From: Myxococcales bacterium | GTDB taxonomy: Bacteria; UBA10199; 2-02-FULL-44-16; JAAZCA01 | Direction: 5' to 3' | Assembly (NCBI GenBank): GCA_012513515.1 | Contig: JAAZCA010000009.1 | Span: forward strand, 38,084 to 102,083 | Length of the DNA stretch: 64,000 nt | Shown here: piece after piece, positions 1 through 8,696 of the stretch | Layout: each line of letters opens with the position of its first letter | Position numbering within the stretch: position 1 is the stretch's first letter | The notes under the pieces: model-generated | What the model was told of the DNA's origin: nothing | Database searches by the model: none | The model's input: the letters and a program-made list of their open reading frames with translations, nothing else | Made by a program: the position numbers and the translations under genes

Positions 1-2
1 TA

Positions 3-800
3 TGCTCGGGTAATTTCCATGGAAGGACGACGACGATAGTAAGTTTTTCCACAGACTCCACCTGCCGCGAAGGCTTCGGCCCGTTCACACCCGGTTTCGA
101 GGTGATACCCTACGACGATCCGGCAGCCCTTGAAAACGCGATCGACTCCAACACGGTGGCGTTCCTCGTCGAACCGATACAGGGGGAGGCGGGAGTCAAG
201 GTGCCATCGGACGGCTATCTGAAAAAATGCCGCGATATAACTAAAAAGCATGGCGTACTGCTAATCTGTGATGAAATCCAGACTGGGTTCGGAAGAACAG
301 GCAAGCTCTTCTGCTCCGAATGGGACGGCGTGCGTCCAGACATAATCTGCATGGGCAAGGCTATGGGCGGCGGAGTGTATCCGGTCTCCGGAATCGTCGC
401 TGATAACGAAATCATGTCAGCAGCATTTTCCCCGGGTAATCACGGATCCACATTTGGCGGAAACCCCATGGCATGCGCGGTGGCATCGGCATCGATAGAC
501 GTTATAATCGACGAACATCTCCCGGAGAGATCCCACGAGATGGGAGAGTTTTTCAGGGGAGAGCTTCGCAAAATTCAAAATTCCAACATAAAAGAAGTTA
601 GGGGCCGCGGCCTCCTCACCGGCCTTGAATTTCACACCGAATGCGCGCATGACTATTCCGTCGAATTGATGAAGCACGGCATCCTGGCAAAAGACACGCA
701 CGGAACTACTATACGATTTGCGCCTCCGCTGATCATAGGAAAAGATGAAATTTCCGAGGCCATAAAGATCATACGCAAGGTAATCGAAGGCGGAAGATGA
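3..800 (+). CDS. rocD: Ornithine aminotransferase (ornithine--oxo-acid transaminase), 5' partial
   Basis: A PLP-dependent class III aminotransferase, expected to move the delta-amino group of ornithine to 2-oxoglutarate, giving glutamate semialdehyde and linking arginine/ornithine to proline and glutamate. The frame is already open at the first base of the window, so the N-terminal part lies upstream. NFHGRTTT followed by FGPFTPGFEVIPYDD is the ornithine aminotransferase signature. CDEIQTGFGRTG carries the PLP-contacting Asp, MGKAMGGGVYPVSG the Schiff-base Lys, and HGSTFGGNP the phosphate-binding loop. GGGVYPVSG rather than the GG.P.GA form argues for ornithine over acetylornithine aminotransferase. 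The stop overlaps the Nudix start as ATGA, so the two are probably co-translated. Confidence 0.9.
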   Translation, partial: CSGNFHGRTTTIVSFSTDSTCREGFGPFTPGFEVIPYDDPAALENAIDSNTVAFLVEPIQGEAGVKVPSDGYLKKCRDITKKHGVLLICDEIQTGFGRTGKLFCSEWDGVRPDIICMGKAMGGGVYPVSGIVADNEIMSAAFSPGNHGSTFGGNPMACAVASASIDVIIDEHLPERSHEMGEFFRGELRKIQNSNIKEVRGRGLLTGLEFHTECAHDYSVELMKHGILAKDTHGTTIRFAPPLIIGKDEISEAIKIIRKVIEGGR

Positions 801-1303
801 AAAAAGAAACGATTTACTCCGGAAAGACAGTTACGCTCGCCAGGGAGGAGACAATCCTCCCTAGCGGCGTGCGTTACACACAGGAAATAATCCACCATCC
901 CGGCGGAGCATGCGTGCTTCCCATATTCGACAATGGTGACGTGCTATTGCTTCGCCAGTACAGATATGCCGCTGGCGGATATATCTGGGAGGCCCCGGCA
1001 GGAAAGCTTGACGTAGCCGGAGAAAATCCAGCGCAGTGCGCCTCGCGCGAGCTGATTGAAGAGGCAGGATACAGGGCATCCAATATCGAGCACCTCATCA
1101 CCATCCTCACCGCGCCGGGATTTTGCGATGAAAGACTTCACCTGTTCAAGGGAAGCGGACTGACCCCTGAAAAGCAGGATGTGGAAGAAAACGAGGTAAT
1201 CGAGGTGCACAGATTCGCCCGTGCTGAAATTTCCAAAATGCTGGCGTCGAAAGAAATTCTGGACGCAAAAACCTTAATAACCCTCAAGCTGTGTGGATAT
1301 TAA
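797..1303 (+). CDS. Nudix hydrolase, ADP-ribose pyrophosphatase type
   Basis: A 168-residue Nudix protein of the NudF/ADP-ribose pyrophosphatase type, predicted to hydrolyse ADP-ribose or a related nucleoside diphosphate sugar with Mg2+. The Nudix box runs from PAGKLDVAGENP to SRELIEEAGY. It has one more residue between the first Gly and Glu than the textbook G-x5-E spacing; the same LDVAGE arrangement is known in actinobacterial relatives, so the fold should be intact. The start overlaps the upstream aminotransferase stop by four bases (ATGA). The ADP-ribose substrate is inferred from the RQYRYAAG and EAPAGK context and is not certain. Confidence 0.85.
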   Translation: MKKETIYSGKTVTLAREETILPSGVRYTQEIIHHPGGACVLPIFDNGDVLLLRQYRYAAGGYIWEAPAGKLDVAGENPAQCASRELIEEAGYRASNIEHLITILTAPGFCDERLHLFKGSGLTPEKQDVEENEVIEVHRFARAEISKMLASKEILDAKTLITLKLCGY

Positions 1304-1363
1304 TCCGCCGCACGATCGATCAGAAGTGGATGCGGACAGTCGGATTCCATTGACAATTCAGGG

Positions 1364-1386
1364 GTTTAGACCTAAACGCCTATGAT
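1364..1386 (+). promoter_or_regulatory. Inverted repeat plus -10-like box upstream of valS
   Basis: GTTTAG-AC-CTAAAC (1364-1377) is a perfect 6-bp inverted repeat, followed four bases later by TATGAT (1381-1386), 40 bases before the valS ATG. An operator touching the promoter is plausible. A TTGACA at 1350-1355 is 25 bases from TATGAT, too far to be its -35, so the promoter assignment is weak. Confidence 0.3.
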
Positions 1387-1425
1387 ACTTATGCACTGAA
1401 ATTCCCAGGGTAAAAAGGAGATCGC

Positions 1426-4074
1426 ATGAGCGAAAAAGAGATGCCTAAGGCCTACGAGGCCAAAGAGACTGAATCCAAGTGGTATAAATATTGGGAGGAT
1501 AACGGCCTCTTTCACGTCCAGGATATCCCTGAAAAAACTTCATACACGATCGTAATACCCCCGCCGAACGTGACCGGCGCACTTCACATGGGACATGCTC
1601 TAAATAACACCCTTCAGGACATCCTGATAAGGATGAAGAGGATGCAGGGTTACTCGGCGCTTTGGCAGCCAGGGACCGATCACGCCGGTATCGCCACCCA
1701 AAACGTCGTCGAGCGACAGCTGATGGAAAAGGAGGGTAAGAAACGCCACGATATCGGCCGCGAAGCACTCATAGAGAGGATTTGGAAGTGGAGGGATGAA
1801 TATGGCGACAGAATTCTAAAACAGCTTCGCAGTTTGGGAGCAAGCTGCGACTGGGAGCGCACCCGCTTCACGCTCGACGAGGGGCTTTCTCGGGCGGTGC
1901 GCGAAGCCTTCGTCAAGATGTACGAAGAGGGGCTTATCTACCGAGGGAAATACATAGTCAACTGGTGCCCGCGCTGCCACACAGCGCTTGCCGATGACGA
2001 AGTCGATCACGAGGATGAAAATGGAAAACTGTGGCACATACGTTATCCATTCGCGGAAAGAGAAGGGTACGTGGTGATCGCCACGACTCGACCTGAAACG
2101 CTTCTCGGAGACACCGCGGTCGCCGTCAACCCAAAGGATGAACGCTACGCGAATCTCATCGGCGAGATGCTCCTTCTGCCGGAAACCGACCGCAAGATAC
2201 CGCTTCTGGCCGACGACTTCGTGGACGCATCATTCGGAACTGGCGCTGTAAAGGTCACTCCGGCCCACGATCCAAACGACTTCCAAATAGGTGAACGCCA
2301 CAATCTCCCTCGCATCAACGTGATGAATGAAGAGGCTGTCATGAATGATGAGGCGGGTGAAAAATACAAAGGACTTTCGCGCGACGACTGCCGAAAAAAG
2401 ATCGTCAGGGAGTTGGAAATACGGGGGCTGTTGGAAAAAATCGAGGATCACGCCCACGCTGTAGGTCACTGCTATAGGTGCAAGACAACGATAGAACCTT
2501 GGCTATCCGACCAGTGGTTCGTACGCATGCGCCCTCTCGCTGAAAAGGCTATTCGCGCTACCGAAGAAGGCAAGGTCAGTTTTCATCCAAAGCGCTGGAC
2601 GCAGTTCTACATGCAGTGGCTTGAAAACGCGCGCGACTGGTGCATCTCTCGCCAGATATGGTGGGGACACCGCATACCGGTATGGTATTGCAGCGAGGAG
2701 AGGTGTCCTCCTATCGTGGCGAAAGAAACTCCCGCGAAATGCCCGCACTGCAGCGGGACGGAGATCCGCCAGGATGAGGACGTGCTCGACACATGGTTTT
2801 CATCTTCGCTGTGGCCGTTTTCAACGTTGGGCTGGCCCGGCGATACGGAGCTTTTAAAAAACTACTACCCTACATCGACGCTGGTCACCGACCGCGGCAT
2901 CATATATTTCTGGGTAGCACGTATGGTGATGATGGGATTGGAGATGATGGGAGAGGTCCCCTTCTCAGATGTCTATATCCACGGCACGATCCTGGACGAA
3001 CAGGGGCGCAAGATGAGCAAGTCCCTCGGCAACGGGATAGACCCGCTTGAGATAATCGAAAAGTACGGTTCGGACGCGATGAGATTTTCGCTCGTTGTCC
3101 TCTCCACCGAAGGGCAGGACCTCAAACTATCCGAGTCTAAATTCGAGATGGGGAGAAACTTCTGCAACAAGCTTTGGAACGCAACCCGCTTTGCGCTCAT
3201 GAATCTCAAAGGTTTCGACGGCAACGCACAAAATGACTCGGAAAGAACTCTCGCAGACAAGTGGATCATCTCCAGGTTGGAACAAACTATAGCGGACGTA
3301 ACATCAGCGATGAACGATTTTAGATTCAGCGTAGCAGCTCAAACGCTGTATCATTTCGTCTGGAACGACCTCTGCGACTGGTATCTGGAAGCCAGCAAGC
3401 TCACCATGACAGGTAATGACGCCAAGGCAAAACATGCAGCACAGGCCACGCTATTTCACGCCCTCGGCACGACGCTGAAACTGCTCCATCCATTCCTCCC
3501 TTTCATAACGGAAGAGCTATGGCACCAGATAAACCCAGAGGCAGGCAGCATAATGGCCGAAGCCTATCCTGAAGCGGCTAAGGAAATCCCATTCAAGGAG
3601 GAGGCTGAGGAATTCGACATCGCACGCGAAATAATAAGCTCGCTCAGAAACATACGCGGTGAACACAATGTAAAACCTTCGAACAGGATAGATTGTTTCA
3701 TAAAAACTCCGAACAAGCTCACATCGAAAATGCTGGAAGCCTGCAGGGGCTACATCGAACACCTCTCCAGGATAGCTGACCTGCATATAGGGGAAAATAT
3801 CGCGCCCCCAAAAGAGGCTGCGACAGCAATGGTATCCGGATGCGAAATCAGCATACCCTATGCAGGATTGATCGATATCGAGGCGGAAAAAGCCAGGCTG
3901 AACAAGGAGATTTCCAAAGCGGAAGCCGAAACGGAATCGGTCAGAAAAAAACTCTCCAACGAAGGTTTTACCGCCAGGGCTCCGAAGGGGATAGTCGACA
4001 AGGAACGCGCGAGGCTCGCCGAAGGGGAAGAAAAACTCTCCAAGCTTCGTGAGGCTCTCGCAAAACTGGATTGA
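1426..4074 (+). CDS. valS: Valyl-tRNA synthetase
   Basis: Class I aminoacyl-tRNA synthetase that charges tRNA-Val, 882 residues, the usual bacterial length. Seen: the HIGH motif as HMGH (residues 54-57) after PPPNVTGAL, the KMSKS loop at 529-533, the CP1 editing domain (ATTRPETLLGDTAVAV, DFVDASFGTGAVKVTPAHD), the anticodon-binding region with WLEASKLT-like sequence, and the C-terminal Val-tRNA coiled coil (about 815-882, rich in Glu/Lys/Ala). AAAGGAG at 1414-1420 sets the start. Followed closely by nadC. Cytoplasmic and essential. Confidence 0.98.
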   Translation: MSEKEMPKAYEAKETESKWYKYWEDNGLFHVQDIPEKTSYTIVIPPPNVTGALHMGHALNNTLQDILIRMKRMQGYSALWQPGTDHAGIATQNVVERQLMEKEGKKRHDIGREALIERIWKWRDEYGDRILKQLRSLGASCDWERTRFTLDEGLSRAVREAFVKMYEEGLIYRGKYIVNWCPRCHTALADDEVDHEDENGKLWHIRYPFAEREGYVVIATTRPETLLGDTAVAVNPKDERYANLIGEMLLLPETDRKIPLLADDFVDASFGTGAVKVTPAHDPNDFQIGERHNLPRINVMNEEAVMNDEAGEKYKGLSRDDCRKKIVRELEIRGLLEKIEDHAHAVGHCYRCKTTIEPWLSDQWFVRMRPLAEKAIRATEEGKVSFHPKRWTQFYMQWLENARDWCISRQIWWGHRIPVWYCSEERCPPIVAKETPAKCPHCSGTEIRQDEDVLDTWFSSSLWPFSTLGWPGDTELLKNYYPTSTLVTDRGIIYFWVARMVMMGLEMMGEVPFSDVYIHGTILDEQGRKMSKSLGNGIDPLEIIEKYGSDAMRFSLVVLSTEGQDLKLSESKFEMGRNFCNKLWNATRFALMNLKGFDGNAQNDSERTLADKWIISRLEQTIADVTSAMNDFRFSVAAQTLYHFVWNDLCDWYLEASKLTMTGNDAKAKHAAQATLFHALGTTLKLLHPFLPFITEELWHQINPEAGSIMAEAYPEAAKEIPFKEEAEEFDIAREIISSLRNIRGEHNVKPSNRIDCFIKTPNKLTSKMLEACRGYIEHLSRIADLHIGENIAPPKEAATAMVSGCEISIPYAGLIDIEAEKARLNKEISKAEAETESVRKKLSNEGFTARAPKGIVDKERARLAEGEEKLSKLREALAKLD

Positions 4075-4089
4075 ATCAAGGTGCCTCAA

Positions 4090-4920
4090 ATGAACAATAC
4101 CGATGAGATCATCAATATCGCCCTGAAGGAAGATATCGGAAATGGCGACATCACAACAGAAGCCACAATTTCCAGAGATTCAATGGGATTTGCTAAAATC
4201 ATAGCGAAGAGCGATCTAATCCTCTCTGGAATTCTGGTCGCCGGTCGCGTCTTTGAAATTCTCGACCCTGAAACTGTTTTTACACCGCAAAAATCTGACG
4301 GAGAGCCATGTCGCGCCGGAGAAACGTTGGCATCCCTTTCCGGACGAATCCAGATCCTGCTCACTGGGGAAAGAACAGCGCTGAACTTCCTTCAACACCT
4401 TTCTGGAATAGCTACTGCCACAAAACATCTCGTAGAGATGACATCACAGTACGGCATAAAGATCTTGGATACCAGAAAAACGACACCTGGGCTTCGTATT
4501 CTTGAAAAGGACGCAGTAAGGCACGGCGGAGGAACCAACCACAGGATGGGTCTCTATGACCACTTCCTGATCAAGAACAACCACATCACGGCTGCAGGCT
4601 CCCTTTCAAAGGCCGTCGCCGCTGCCAAAAGGAACATGATCAAGGGGCAGAAAATTGAAGTCGAAGCAAGAGATATGGATGAAGTAAAAGAGGCGATCGC
4701 CTCAGGAGCCGACATCATAATGCTGGATAACATGGAACCGGAGCAGGTGAAGACCGCGGTGACTGTAATTGGCGGAGCAGCAAATACCGAGATATCTGGA
4801 AACATGACCGAAGAGAAGATCGTACGCTATCTCGATAGCGGAGTAGATTTCATATCTGTGGGCGCCCTAACACATTCGGCGAAGGCCGCGGACATTCACA
4901 TGCTGATAAAAATGAACTGA
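4090..4920 (+). CDS. nadC: Nicotinate-nucleotide pyrophosphorylase (carboxylating), quinolinate phosphoribosyltransferase
   Basis: Makes nicotinate mononucleotide from quinolinate and PRPP, the last step of the NadA-NadB-NadC de novo NAD route. Typical length (about 276 residues). Visible motifs: EDIGNGDITTEA at the N-terminus, GERTALNFLQHLSGIAT, LDTRKTTPGLR and KDAVRHGGGTNHR (substrate-binding Arg/Lys/His), IEVEARDMDEVKEA, and MLDNMEP near the C-terminus. An in-frame GTG exists at 4081, but AAGG at 4078-4081 sits eight bases before the ATG at 4090, which I prefer. It starts 15 bases after the valS stop. nadA lies separately at 11.5 kb on the other strand; nadB is not in the window. Confidence 0.96.
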   Translation: MNNTDEIINIALKEDIGNGDITTEATISRDSMGFAKIIAKSDLILSGILVAGRVFEILDPETVFTPQKSDGEPCRAGETLASLSGRIQILLTGERTALNFLQHLSGIATATKHLVEMTSQYGIKILDTRKTTPGLRILEKDAVRHGGGTNHRMGLYDHFLIKNNHITAAGSLSKAVAAAKRNMIKGQKIEVEARDMDEVKEAIASGADIIMLDNMEPEQVKTAVTVIGGAANTEISGNMTEEKIVRYLDSGVDFISVGALTHSAKAADIHMLIKMN

Positions 4921-4936
4921 CCTCTCGTGAACTATG

Positions 4937-6259
4937 TCATATCGGGGGAGATAAGCAGTTTGTGTCCTCCAAGGAGATTCGTTTTTCAAGCTGCTTTCTG
5001 TACAGATCCATATCATTAATCTTTCGCGTGGCCACCCCCGAACGCATTGCCGCCTCAGCCACCGCAGGGGCCTCCCAAAGAAGCACCCTCGGATCAAGCG
5101 CCTTAGGAATTAGATAGTCCTTACCGAACTCGAGGTGATCCAGACCGTACGCCTTCAAAACCTCCGGCGGAACCGGCTCCTTCGCCAGTGAAGCAAGGGA
5201 AAGAGCTGCTGCCCTTTTCATCTCTTCATTTATCTTGCTCGCAACAACATCAAGCGCCCCGCGAAATATGAAGGGGAAACCAAGCACATTATTAATCTGA
5301 TTCGGATAGTCGGATCTTCCTGTAGCAACTATTGCATCGGGACGCACAGCCATGACATCCTCAGGCATTATTTCCGGATCAGGGTTTGCCATCGCAAAGA
5401 CCACCGGGCATTTCGCCATGCTCTTTATCATCTCCTTTGAAACAACACCGCCTGCGGAAAGTCCAATGAAAACGTCCGCGCCGTACATGATTTCAGCCAT
5501 TTCCGTATGGGGAATGCACTTGGCAAACCGACCTCGGTGCGACTCGGCCCCTATCCTATCGCAGGTGACGAGGCCATGGATATCGTACATGAAGATATTA
5601 TCTTTATTAACGCCGAAAGATTCCAACATATGAGCACAGGCCACGGCAGCAGCGCCGGCTCCGGAAAAGACAACTTTGACCTCCGACGCCTTCTTCCCAA
5701 CGAGCTCCATCGCATTTATGAAACCGGCCGCGACTATGATAGCCGTCCCATGTTGATCATCATGAAAGACCGGAATCTTCATCGAATCTTTCAGCGCGTT
5801 TTCTATATCAAAGCACTCCGGCGACTTCACATCCTCCAGATTGATACCGCCGAATGTAGGCTCTAGCGAACGAACTATCTCGATGAACTTTTCAGGATCC
5901 TTTTCATCGATCTCGATATCGAAGACGTCGATATCCGCAAACCTCTTGAAGAGGACCCCCTTCCCTTCCATTACAGGTTTTCCGGCTAGCGGGCCGATAT
6001 CGCCCAATCCCAAAACCGCAGTCCCGTTAGTGATTACGCCAACGAGATTTCCTCTGGCCGTGTATTCGTGGACGAGGGCCGGATTCTTTTTGATCTCACG
6101 GCATGGCTCCGCCACTCCGGGGGTATATGCGAGTGAAAGATCCCACTGGCTTTTGCATGGCTTTGTGATCCCCAGCTCGATTTTCCCGGGACGCCCCTCG
6201 GAATGATACTTGAGCGCTGCAGCTTTTATAGACTCCTTCTTATCCAGACAATTTGACAT
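4937..6259 (-). CDS. NAD(P)-dependent malic enzyme (malate dehydrogenase, oxaloacetate-decarboxylating)
   Basis: Oxidative decarboxylation of malate to pyruvate, about 440 residues, the short bacterial form without the phosphotransacetylase-like tail of MaeB. Seen: [12 protein letters not shown] (catalytic Tyr), [16 protein letters not shown] (catalytic Lys), [12 protein letters not shown] and FHDDQHGTA (metal ligands), [15 protein letters not shown] (dinucleotide-binding loop) and [17 protein letters not shown] at 6268 is in frame, but GAGAGG eight bases before the ATG at 6259 supports MSNCLDKK as the N-terminus. It converges on nadC with only 16 bases between the stops. It supplies pyruvate and reducing power and can connect with the citrate/acetyl-CoA enzymes at 31-36 kb. 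Confidence 0.93.
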   Translation of the reverse strand: MSNCLDKKESIKAAALKYHSEGRPGKIELGITKPCKSQWDLSLAYTPGVAEPCREIKKNPALVHEYTARGNLVGVITNGTAVLGLGDIGPLAGKPVMEGKGVLFKRFADIDVFDIEIDEKDPEKFIEIVRSLEPTFGGINLEDVKSPECFDIENALKDSMKIPVFHDDQHGTAIIVAAGFINAMELVGKKASEVKVVFSGAGAAAVACAHMLESFGVNKDNIFMYDIHGLVTCDRIGAESHRGRFAKCIPHTEMAEIMYGADVFIGLSAGGVVSKEMIKSMAKCPVVFAMANPDPEIMPEDVMAVRPDAIVATGRSDYPNQINNVLGFPFIFRGALDVVASKINEEMKRAAALSLASLAKEPVPPEVLKAYGLDHLEFGKDYLIPKALDPRVLLWEAPAVAEAAMRSGVATRKINDMDLYRKQLEKRISLEDTNCLSPPI

Positions 6260-6324
6260 AGGAAGCACCTCTCGAATTGAAGCTGTACTGCCTACATCTT
6301 ATGGCCGAAAAAGGCAAGAAAACC

Positions 6325-6879
6325 TTAGAAGAGAAGATGTTCCAAAGGATCCAGGTTGATCCCAGATTTGGAAATTTCAAAATGCAGATGATTTCCAGTC
6401 GCCCTGCCGCTGTCGCCAACGAGTCCGAGCGGACTTTCTGCTACGACCCTCTCTCCGACGCGAACGAAAAACTTGGATAGATGGCAATATTTAGTGGCAA
6501 AGCCATCCTCATGTTTTATCAGCACGGCAAGCCCACACCCCCTGCGCCATCCGGCATCGGATACTCTTCCGGAATCCGCCGCCCTCACGACCTGGCCACG
6601 CGCCGCAGCGATATCTATACCTGCATGATGCGCTGATATATTCCGCACGGGATCTACACGCCATCCGAAGAAGGAGGATATTCTTCCATCGACCGGGAAT
6701 AGAAAATATTTTTTATAGTCGGGTTCTGAATTAGCCAGGAACACGGTGAGATCCTCGATCAGCATATCTACATCTGGCGAAGAGGGGAGTGATAAAAAAT
6801 GTTCGCTTATTTGAACAGCGGCATTCGCAGAGTTTGAAATCAGGAACAGGAGGATAGATATTTTAAATATTTTTAACAT
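6325..6879 (-). CDS. Secreted M23-family metallopeptidase (peptidoglycan endopeptidase-like)
   Basis: A 184-residue periplasmic LytM-type protein. A signal peptide (Lys-rich start, hydrophobic ILLFLISNSANA, then AVQ) precedes a short linker and the M23 domain. Zinc ligands are visible in HHAGIDIAAA (H-x3-D) and GNHLHFE (HxH), with SFFGWRVDP upstream, so the enzyme looks active, cleaving peptide cross-links in peptidoglycan. The start has no Shine-Dalgarno sequence. A good sigma54-type promoter lies at 6895-6910 on this strand, so transcription may depend on the activator encoded divergently at 7041. The start is placed by the signal peptide. Confidence 0.88.
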   Translation of the reverse strand: MLKIFKISILLFLISNSANAAVQISEHFLSLPSSPDVDMLIEDLTVFLANSEPDYKKYFLFPVDGRISSFFGWRVDPVRNISAHHAGIDIAAARGQVVRAADSGRVSDAGWRRGCGLAVLIKHEDGFATKYCHLSKFFVRVGERVVAESPLGLVGDSGRATGNHLHFEISKSGINLDPLEHLLF

Positions 6880-6894
6880 CTGCGATTCAACACA

Positions 6895-6910
6895 TGCACA
6901 CTCAGTGCCA
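6895..6910 (-). promoter_or_regulatory. Sigma54 (-24/-12) promoter candidate for the M23 peptidase
   Basis: Reading the minus strand, TGGCACTGAGTGTGCA places the GG (-24) and GC (-12) pairs at the exact spacing of the sigma54 consensus TGGCAC-N5-TTGCA. The main departure is G for the first T of the -12 element. The predicted start is near 6884, about five bases before the ATG at 6879. A sigma54 activator gene begins on the opposite strand at 7041. Confidence 0.55.
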
Positions 6911-6954
6911 CATCGCGATCATATTAAAACGCCTAGTTAGGTTGTGAGAGGTGT

Positions 6955-6966
6955 ATCGAATTCGAT
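6955..6966. promoter_or_regulatory. 12-bp palindrome ATCGAATTCGAT, possible activator site
   Basis: A perfect 12-bp palindrome between the M23 peptidase and the sigma54 activator. It lies about 70-80 bases upstream of the predicted sigma54 start site and about 40 bases upstream of the activator's own -35 box. That suits an enhancer-like site for a Fis-type DNA-binding domain. Inference from position and symmetry only. Confidence 0.35.
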
Positions 6967-7004
6967 CATCTGCATTATTTTTGCACACTAACCCATGTTA
7001 TATA

Positions 7005-7034
7005 TTGACATAAGCTGCACGTAGAAAATATAGA
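7005..7034 (+). promoter_or_regulatory. Sigma70-like promoter of the FHA-sigma54 regulator gene, apparently leaderless
   Basis: TTGACA (7005-7010), an 18-base spacer, and TATAGA (7029-7034). Only six bases separate the -10 box from the ATG at 7041, and no Shine-Dalgarno sequence is present. The predicted +1 therefore coincides with the start codon. Confidence 0.5.
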
Positions 7035-7040
7035 TCACGC

Positions 7041-8639
7041 ATGGTTTTGCTGAGGGTCAAATGCGAAGGTGAATTGTCATTTCAAATGACGATCGAAAGC
7101 TTTCCAATCACGATAGGAAGATCGCCTAACAACACGATATCGCTGCCAGACAAGTCGATCTCAAGAAAACATTGTTCAATCAGTTTTCAAAAAGGAAAAT
7201 ATAAGGTAGAGAATCTGTCCGCAACCGCATCAATGAATCAGGCAGAGGGCCCGAAGGAATTCAGCATCTCCGCAGGCGAAACAATAGATATAGGACGCTG
7301 GTCCATAGAAATACTGGAAGAACCCTCTGGTGCAGAAGATATCACCATATCATCGCCACTAGAAAAAACATCGGTGATGAGCTACGACCCCATGCGCTCA
7401 GTGATATCATCGCAAAAAATTGAAATATCTGCAAAGCTATCGGGGAAGAAATTAAAAAAAGTTCTGCAAGGGTCCAATTTCACATTCGGGTCAGATCCGG
7501 CCTGCGACGTAACGCTTGCAGATCCCTACGTCTCAAGAAAACACTGCCGTCTTTTCATACATGGGAATGCGATAAAGGTCATCGATCTGTCATCCACCAA
7601 CGGAACTTTTTATAATGAAGAAAGGCTGCCTGTTTTTTCTACCTCCGGAAGTGACAGCTTCAGAATCGGCAATTCTCAGATAGACTACAGGTTGATCAAC
7701 ACCGCTGAAAAAATCAGACCGCAGATTGAAAGCCGCCTTGGGGAAATGGTGGGGGCATCAAGGGAGATGCGAAAACTTTTCACAATTTTAAAAAAGGTCG
7801 CCGATGCAAAATGCACCATCTGCATAACCGGGGAAAGCGGAACTGGAAAAGAACTCGCAGCGCATGAAATCCACCGCATCGGACAGAGGCCGAGGGCGCC
7901 ATTTATTCCTGTCAACTGCGGAGCAATCCCCAAGGAGATAATAGAAAGCCAGTTGTTCGGCCATGAACGCGGGTCCTTTACAGGCGCTATCGAACGCATG
8001 ATAGGTTTTTTCGAACAGGCAAACGGCGGCACTCTCTTTCTCGACGAAATAGGCGAGATGCCCCTAAATCTTCAGACGCGCATGCTCAGGGTTCTCGAAA
8101 GCGGCACGCTGCGTAGAATCGGAGGAAAAGAGGATATAGCGATAAACTGCAGAATAATCTGCGCCACCAACCGCGATCTTAAAAAACTGGTATGCACCGG
8201 ATCGTTTCGTGAGGATCTCTTTTTCAGGCTGTACGTCTTCCCCATCACGATTCCGCCACTCAGGGAAAGAAAATCCGATATACCTATCCTCGCATCGCGT
8301 ATTCTAAAATCTATATCCGGAGAGGAAATAAAGCTGAGCAAGGAGGCGCTGAAAAAATTAAACGACCACGACTGGCCAGGCAACGTGAGAGAGTTGAAAA
8401 ATACCATCACCAGAGGAGTCATCTCATGCAATGGCTGCGTCATAGGAGAAAAGGACATCCATATAATCCCAATTGAACGCCATTTCAGCTCTTACGAAAA
8501 CATAGGTGCCGTAGAAAAGGGGCTGATCGTATCCTCCCTGAAGGAAAACAAAAACAACATTTCAAAAACCGCAAAACGCCTCGGGATGGCCCGAAGCACC
8601 CTTCAACAGAAGATAAAACGACTTGGAATCGAAACATAA
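7041..8639 (+). CDS. FHA-FHA sigma54-dependent transcriptional activator
   Basis: A 532-residue bacterial enhancer-binding protein. Residues about 1-95 and 125-220 are two FHA phosphothreonine-binding domains: the first shows IGRSPNNT and ISRKHC; the second shows VSRKHC and SSTNGTFYN but has FGSD where Arg is usual. The AAA+ domain follows with Walker A GESGTGKE, the sigma54-contact loop as GSFTGA (Ser for Ala in GAFTGA), Walker B GGTLFLDEIGEMP and an Arg-finger region RMLRVLESG. A Fis-type helix-turn-helix (NISKTAKRLGMARSTLQQKI) closes the protein. FHA domains instead of a receiver imply input from Ser/Thr kinases, as in myxobacteria; no such kinase gene is adjacent. A likely target is the divergent M23 peptidase. 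Confidence 0.93.
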   Translation: MVLLRVKCEGELSFQMTIESFPITIGRSPNNTISLPDKSISRKHCSISFQKGKYKVENLSATASMNQAEGPKEFSISAGETIDIGRWSIEILEEPSGAEDITISSPLEKTSVMSYDPMRSVISSQKIEISAKLSGKKLKKVLQGSNFTFGSDPACDVTLADPYVSRKHCRLFIHGNAIKVIDLSSTNGTFYNEERLPVFSTSGSDSFRIGNSQIDYRLINTAEKIRPQIESRLGEMVGASREMRKLFTILKKVADAKCTICITGESGTGKELAAHEIHRIGQRPRAPFIPVNCGAIPKEIIESQLFGHERGSFTGAIERMIGFFEQANGGTLFLDEIGEMPLNLQTRMLRVLESGTLRRIGGKEDIAINCRIICATNRDLKKLVCTGSFREDLFFRLYVFPITIPPLRERKSDIPILASRILKSISGEEIKLSKEALKKLNDHDWPGNVRELKNTITRGVISCNGCVIGEKDIHIIPIERHFSSYENIGAVEKGLIVSSLKENKNNISKTAKRLGMARSTLQQKIKRLGIET

Positions 8640-8696
8640 TTTTCTCTGGACATATTCTCGCCCTCGGATAGCCTCTGCACCCACACGGGGAAGAGC

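Noticed and set aside
1350-1386. TTGACA and TATGAT upstream of valS as one promoter
   Set aside because: The spacer is 25 bases, too long for sigma70.
6277-6480. 67-codon open frame on the plus strand
   Set aside because: It lies over the 3' part of the M23 peptidase gene in antisense, has no ribosome binding site and no recognisable sequence.
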